This document shows, piece by piece, positions 61,496-64,000 of a stretch of 64,000 nucleotides of DNA (position 1 is the stretch's first letter; each line of letters begins with the position of its first letter). The position numbers were made by a program, and so were the translations under genes. This stretch comes from JBCCXL01 sp039191605. GTDB lineage: Bacteria; Acidobacteriota; Thermoanaerobaculia; Multivoradales; JAHZIX01. Where the stretch lies: the NCBI GenBank assembly GCA_039191605.1, contig JBCCXL010000004.1:1-64000 (forward strand), written 5' to 3'. The notes beneath the pieces were generated by a model. The model saw only the letters and a program-made list of their open reading frames with translations, ran no database searches and was not told where the DNA came from.

Positions 61496-62506
61496 TCACT
61501 CTGCACAAGCCACCGTCAGAATCGCCCCCTCCGCCGCTAGCCTCTTCCGAGCGTTACCATCGGTGGCCAGCCCCACGCCGTGGAGATGTCCCGCCCCATG
61601 ATCTTCGCAGCAGGCCGCAAAGGCACAGGTGAAGGCGTCCCATAGATCTCCCCACGACGCACTCTTCTGGCGGCGCATCTCGCAAAGGCGGCTGTTCGCC
61701 TCGAGATCCAGCGCGATCTGCCGCCGTACGCTCTCGAGGCTTTGAATCGCCTGTCTCGAGGGCCGGCGGGGACCGTTTCCGGCAGCTTGCCACGGCTCCC
61801 GGGTGAGGGCCGTGAGCACTTCGCGTCCTGACTGCCCAAGAAGTCCCGTAACGCCCCGAGAGCGCTTGTAGATGTCGCTGGGAAAGGTCTCCCGTATCTT
61901 CCAAGGGCCAGGCCCCTTCTCCACCGTCCACGCCGCGAGGTTTTCCTGACTCAGCTCCCCGGCCTCAGGGTCGAGCCGGCGGGCAAAAGCGCGATAGACG
62001 GCGAAGCCGACGCATTTCCAGAAGTTGTTGATGCGCAGGTATTCGTCTTTACGCCTTGCTAGCTCTGCCTCGAAGGTCAAGCGATCGGGAGTGTAGAAGC
62101 TCTGCGAGCACGCCTGCTCTGTGAGACGGCCCCTGCCCTCGGTCTCCCCTCCTTGGCATAGGGCAACGGGAGCATCCACCGCGACGGTGACAGGCACCTT
62201 GCCAAGCGAATCTAGCCATCGTTCGACGAGCTCAGAACGGCTGACGGTGGCGCCGATCTCCGCTTCGACCGTCTCCAATAGATAGGTCGGTGCGCGGATT
62301 GGATCCAGAAGCCCGTCGCGGCTGTTCTTGCTCGGATAGGCTCCATCCTTCGCGGCGGGACCCTTCTCAAAATGCAACGAGACCTCACCCCGTCCGTCAC
62401 TGTGAATGCGGCAGAGGCTGAGGATCTTGTCTCGCCCGCTGCCGATATCGATCCCCAGCCAGTCGCCGGCTGATAGTTGATCCGGCCGCCCTTCGGACTT
62501 GCTCAT
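61496..62506 (-). CDS. DUF429-like (RNase H-fold) protein
   Basis: The protein has 336 residues. LGIDIGSGRDKILSLC at the N-terminus, VPVTVAVDAPVALCQ in the middle and WGDLWDAFTCAFAACCEDHG near the end match the three acidic-strand motifs of DUF429, a predicted nuclease-like RNase H fold. RRQIALDLEANSRLCEMRRQ precedes the last motif. The function is not established. The family call is moderate because the middle section is divergent. It ends 213 bp from the hydrolase gene start. Confidence 0.55.
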   Translation of the reverse strand: MSKSEGRPDQLSAGDWLGIDIGSGRDKILSLCRIHSDGRGEVSLHFEKGPAAKDGAYPSKNSRDGLLDPIRAPTYLLETVEAEIGATVSRSELVERWLDSLGKVPVTVAVDAPVALCQGGETEGRGRLTEQACSQSFYTPDRLTFEAELARRKDEYLRINNFWKCVGFAVYRAFARRLDPEAGELSQENLAAWTVEKGPGPWKIRETFPSDIYKRSRGVTGLLGQSGREVLTALTREPWQAAGNGPRRPSRQAIQSLESVRRQIALDLEANSRLCEMRRQKSASWGDLWDAFTCAFAACCEDHGAGHLHGVGLATDGNARKRLAAEGAILTVACAE

Positions 62507-62623
62507 AGATTCCCCTTCGGGGTGCAGCCCGCAAAAGGTGCACCGCCATCCATTGAGAGTTGGGAATCTAGTCTGCCCAGGGCCTCAGCAGCGGTCAACA
62601 CCTCCCAGGAGAACCCAGTAATC

Positions 62624-62800
62624 CCTGGAGAATTCACTCCCCTGCAAGATTGCCTGGCCGGAGAATTCACTCCCCTGCGAGGTTCCTTGGACGGGGCATT
62701 CACTCCCCTGGGAGACTCTCAGGAAACTCCCCTGGGAGATTCTCTGGGTCATGAGGAAGGCAGAATTCACTCCCCAGAATTCACTCCCCTGGGAGGTTCT
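62624..62800. repeat. Direct-repeat patch built on AATTCACTCCCCTG
   Basis: Copies of AATTCACTCCCCTG or close variants start at 62631, 62664, 62698, about 62725 (truncated), 62764 (diverged end) and 62778. Most are followed by GGGAG or CGAGG and spaced unevenly (about 14 to 35 bp). A second motif, TCATGAGGAAGGC, occurs at about 62749 and 62825. The region lies upstream of a minus-strand gene and downstream of another and is not part of a protein I can support. Confidence 0.7.
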
Positions 62801-62825
62801 CTGGTTCTCTGTTCGCGCCCTTGGA

Positions 62826-63110
62826 TCATGAGGAAGGCTGCAGCTGAGGCATTTTCGAGAGAGCGAGCCAATCCCGTGGATCGACGCTGAGGGAGGCTCC
62901 AGGGCGGGCAAAGCGATAGACGCGACCGCTCACGGGGCCCAAAACGGAGAGGGCGCTGGGGCCGCGGTAGACCAGCGGCCGCAGTTGGACACCGCCTCGC
63001 TCCCCGTCGCCGCTGGAGCTGCCGCGATTCGAAGAGCGACCGGATGGGGCGTTGCGGGATGAAGAGGCGCGGGTCGAAGCAGCACGGCGGCGAGAACCAC
63101 AGCAGCTCAT
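62826..63110 (-). CDS. Small basic protein, phage-protein-like, function unknown
   Basis: The protein has 94 residues. The N-terminal half is serine/arginine-rich (CGSRRRAASTRASSSRNAPS). The C-terminal half, RPLVYRGPSALSVLGPVSGR and VYRFARPGASLSVDPRDWLA, has the YRG-S-V-GP-tG-YrF-pG-v-V-D pattern found in small tail or baseplate-associated proteins of phages and tail-like particles. No other phage genes are nearby. ATG 63110 overlaps the stop of the upstream DUF1360 gene. Confidence 0.6.
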   Translation of the reverse strand: MSCCGSRRRAASTRASSSRNAPSGRSSNRGSSSGDGERGGVQLRPLVYRGPSALSVLGPVSGRVYRFARPGASLSVDPRDWLALSKMPQLQPSS

Positions 63111-63448
63111 GGGGAATCCTCCGGGGGCATGGGGTCTTCGTGAAATAGGGGCAAAGTAGGTTCAGGGGGCCGGGCCGTCGCGCGCTCGAGGAGGCAGACA
63201 GCTCCGGAGAGCGCGAGCCACAGCAGCAGGCCCTCCGCAACGCTGGTGGCGAGCCATGCGGCGAAGGGCACCGCCAGCCACAGGCTGAGGCAGTAGAAGC
63301 AGTCCATCAACTGCCCCCAGAACCCCTCGCCGAGTCTTCGCCGAAGACGAAGGATGAGGTCGAAAGGGCCGTCCTCGGCCTGCAGCAGATGGGTCAAGCG
63401 CCACAGGGCGAGGACGGCGAGCAGCAGATTGAGGGGATGTTCCATCAT
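63107..63448 (-). CDS. DUF1360-like small membrane protein
   Basis: The protein has 113 residues. LLLAVLALWRLTHLLQAEDG, PFDLILRLRRRLG and FWGQLMDCFYCLSLWLAVPF (CxxC around a membrane helix) are the features of DUF1360, known from Bacillus YjcA and from phage genomes. Two membrane helices; proline-rich end. It overlaps the next gene by four bases, so the pair is co-translated. In phages this domain often neighbours small structural genes like the downstream one. Confidence 0.72.
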   Translation of the reverse strand: MMEHPLNLLLAVLALWRLTHLLQAEDGPFDLILRLRRRLGEGFWGQLMDCFYCLSLWLAVPFAAWLATSVAEGLLLWLALSGAVCLLERATARPPEPTLPLFHEDPMPPEDSP

Positions 63449-63817
63449 CGTGGGGAAAAGACGGCCTCCGGCCCGCCGGGGGGGCTGCGAGGCCGAAAGC
63501 CGTCGAATCAGATCGAAGGAAGGGTCAGCAGCGCCTCACCTTGGTGGCATCGAGGGAGATTGTGAGCTCCAATGCAGGTACGAGGAGATCCTTTCGGGAC
63601 AGGAAGAAAACGAATCGATTTCTTCTCCTGAAGGGCAACCTCCGTGCCATTCGGCCCGGCAGCGGGCCAAACCTTCAAAAACCAAGCACTTCCAATGGCC
63701 TCAATCTACCCTCAAGCCTCTCAGCAGGGCCTGAGCCATCTCGTCAGTGCCAACAAGGTGGGCACACACTGCCTACATCCTAGGCACCAGAAGGGGATAG
63801 GAAAGAGAAACCTTCCA
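63449..63817. other. Gene-free stretch
   Basis: About 370 bp without a supportable gene. Short open frames on the plus strand have no ribosome-binding site or recognisable product. Confidence 0.45.
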
Positions 63818-64000
63818 CTACTCCCGAACTCGATCCCCCAGCACCGGCATGTACTCCGTCCAGGGGCCGACCTCGGCGCCGTAGCGCTTGGCGAGCACCC
63901 GAGCGATCTGAGCGATATGCCCCTGGTCGTGCACCACCCAGGCGGCGAGGAGCTGCCGCAGGGTCACCTCGCCAAGGCCTGGGTGCTGGCCGGTCCAGTC
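63818..64000 (-). CDS. DinB-like protein, C-terminal part cut by window end
   Basis: Sixty residues are visible to TAG 63818: DWTGQHPGLGEVTLRQLLAA, WVVHDQGHIAQIARVLAKRY, then GPWTEYMPVL. The pattern VTLRQLLA.WV.HD.(G/N)HI.QI.RV.A..Y...VGPW..Y is the C-terminal end of DinB-superfamily proteins, with the HD..H metal-binding residues. The rest lies beyond the window. Confidence 0.75.
   Translation of the reverse strand, partial: DWTGQHPGLGEVTLRQLLAAWVVHDQGHIAQIARVLAKRYGAEVGPWTEYMPVLGDRVRE

Noticed and set aside
62624..62800. CRISPR array
   Set aside because: Repeats are only about 14 bp, spacers vary between roughly 14 and 35 bp, several repeats are truncated, and no cas genes are present.

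Overview
This is a GC-rich bacterial chromosome segment, dense in genes and with no rRNA or tRNA that I could find. Several features point to a Gram-negative with a large, secretion-heavy genome: HlyD-type periplasmic adaptors with C39-peptidase ABC exporters, many Sec-exported cysteine-rich proteins, a lipoprotein, STAND and CHAT conflict proteins, and an exported protease ending in an FVDGFETGDTSQW-like tail. An Acidobacteriota (Thermoanaerobaculia-like) or similar environmental lineage would fit, but I cannot prove the taxon from sequence alone.

The outstanding region is 1-8754, a diversity-generating retroelement (DGR). On the minus strand it carries an accessory HTH gene, an avd gene, a 143-bp template repeat (TR) and a reverse transcriptase. 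At least three target genes end in variable repeats (VRs) inside FGE/C-type-lectin domains. One is only the 3' tail at the left edge (plus strand). One is a 1145-residue SIR2-NACHT(STAND)-FGE protein. One is a SIR2-FGE paralogue that lacks the NACHT module. VR2 differs from the TR at 14 positions, all of them at TR adenines, which is the DGR signature. The core cassette is bracketed by imperfect inverted repeats of more than 400 bp. The likely biology is a defence-type NAD-consuming effector whose recognition end is retro-diversified.

The stretch 8.9-28 kb is mixed. It holds an adenylation-carrier-alpha-oxoamine synthase enzyme, secreted cysteine-rich and M6-like metalloprotease proteins, a three-gene minus-strand operon (membrane protein, superinfection-immunity-like protein, DUF2071), an exported metallophosphoesterase, a NYN/LOTUS gene broken by an in-frame stop, an exported HAD-like protein, and a cold-shock/DUF1294 protein.

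The stretch 28-38 kb looks like a peptide-export island. Three very short peptides (32-38 aa) share the start MKVTTxIKAGxAP. Two of the transcription units begin with near-identical TTGACA-N17-TAC promoters. They precede an HlyD adaptor, a C39-peptidase ABC exporter and a second ABC exporter. Behind these lie four tandem paralogous secreted mini-proteins (74-78 aa). Three of those have the same TTGNNT-N17-AATAAT promoter and all four have their own terminator, with a decayed tspO copy caught between two of them.

The stretch 38-51 kb holds tspO, an orphan SdhA/FrdA-like flavoprotein, a methyltransferase plus a dead 5' copy of it, a 1580-residue CHAT-nSTAND-WD40 protein with 15 nearly identical WD40 repeats, a GMC oxidoreductase with a 15-bp tandem-repeat insertion, and an O-methyltransferase.

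The stretch 51.7-58.6 kb is a class II lanthipeptide locus: LanM, a mersacidin/lichenicidin-type precursor with a GG leader, then a convergent C39-ABC exporter and its short HlyD partner. The right end (58.7-64 kb) carries a secreted Cys-rich protein, an alpha/beta hydrolase, a DUF429-like protein, a direct-repeat patch, two small overlapping genes (one DUF1360-like) and the C-terminus of a DinB-like protein.
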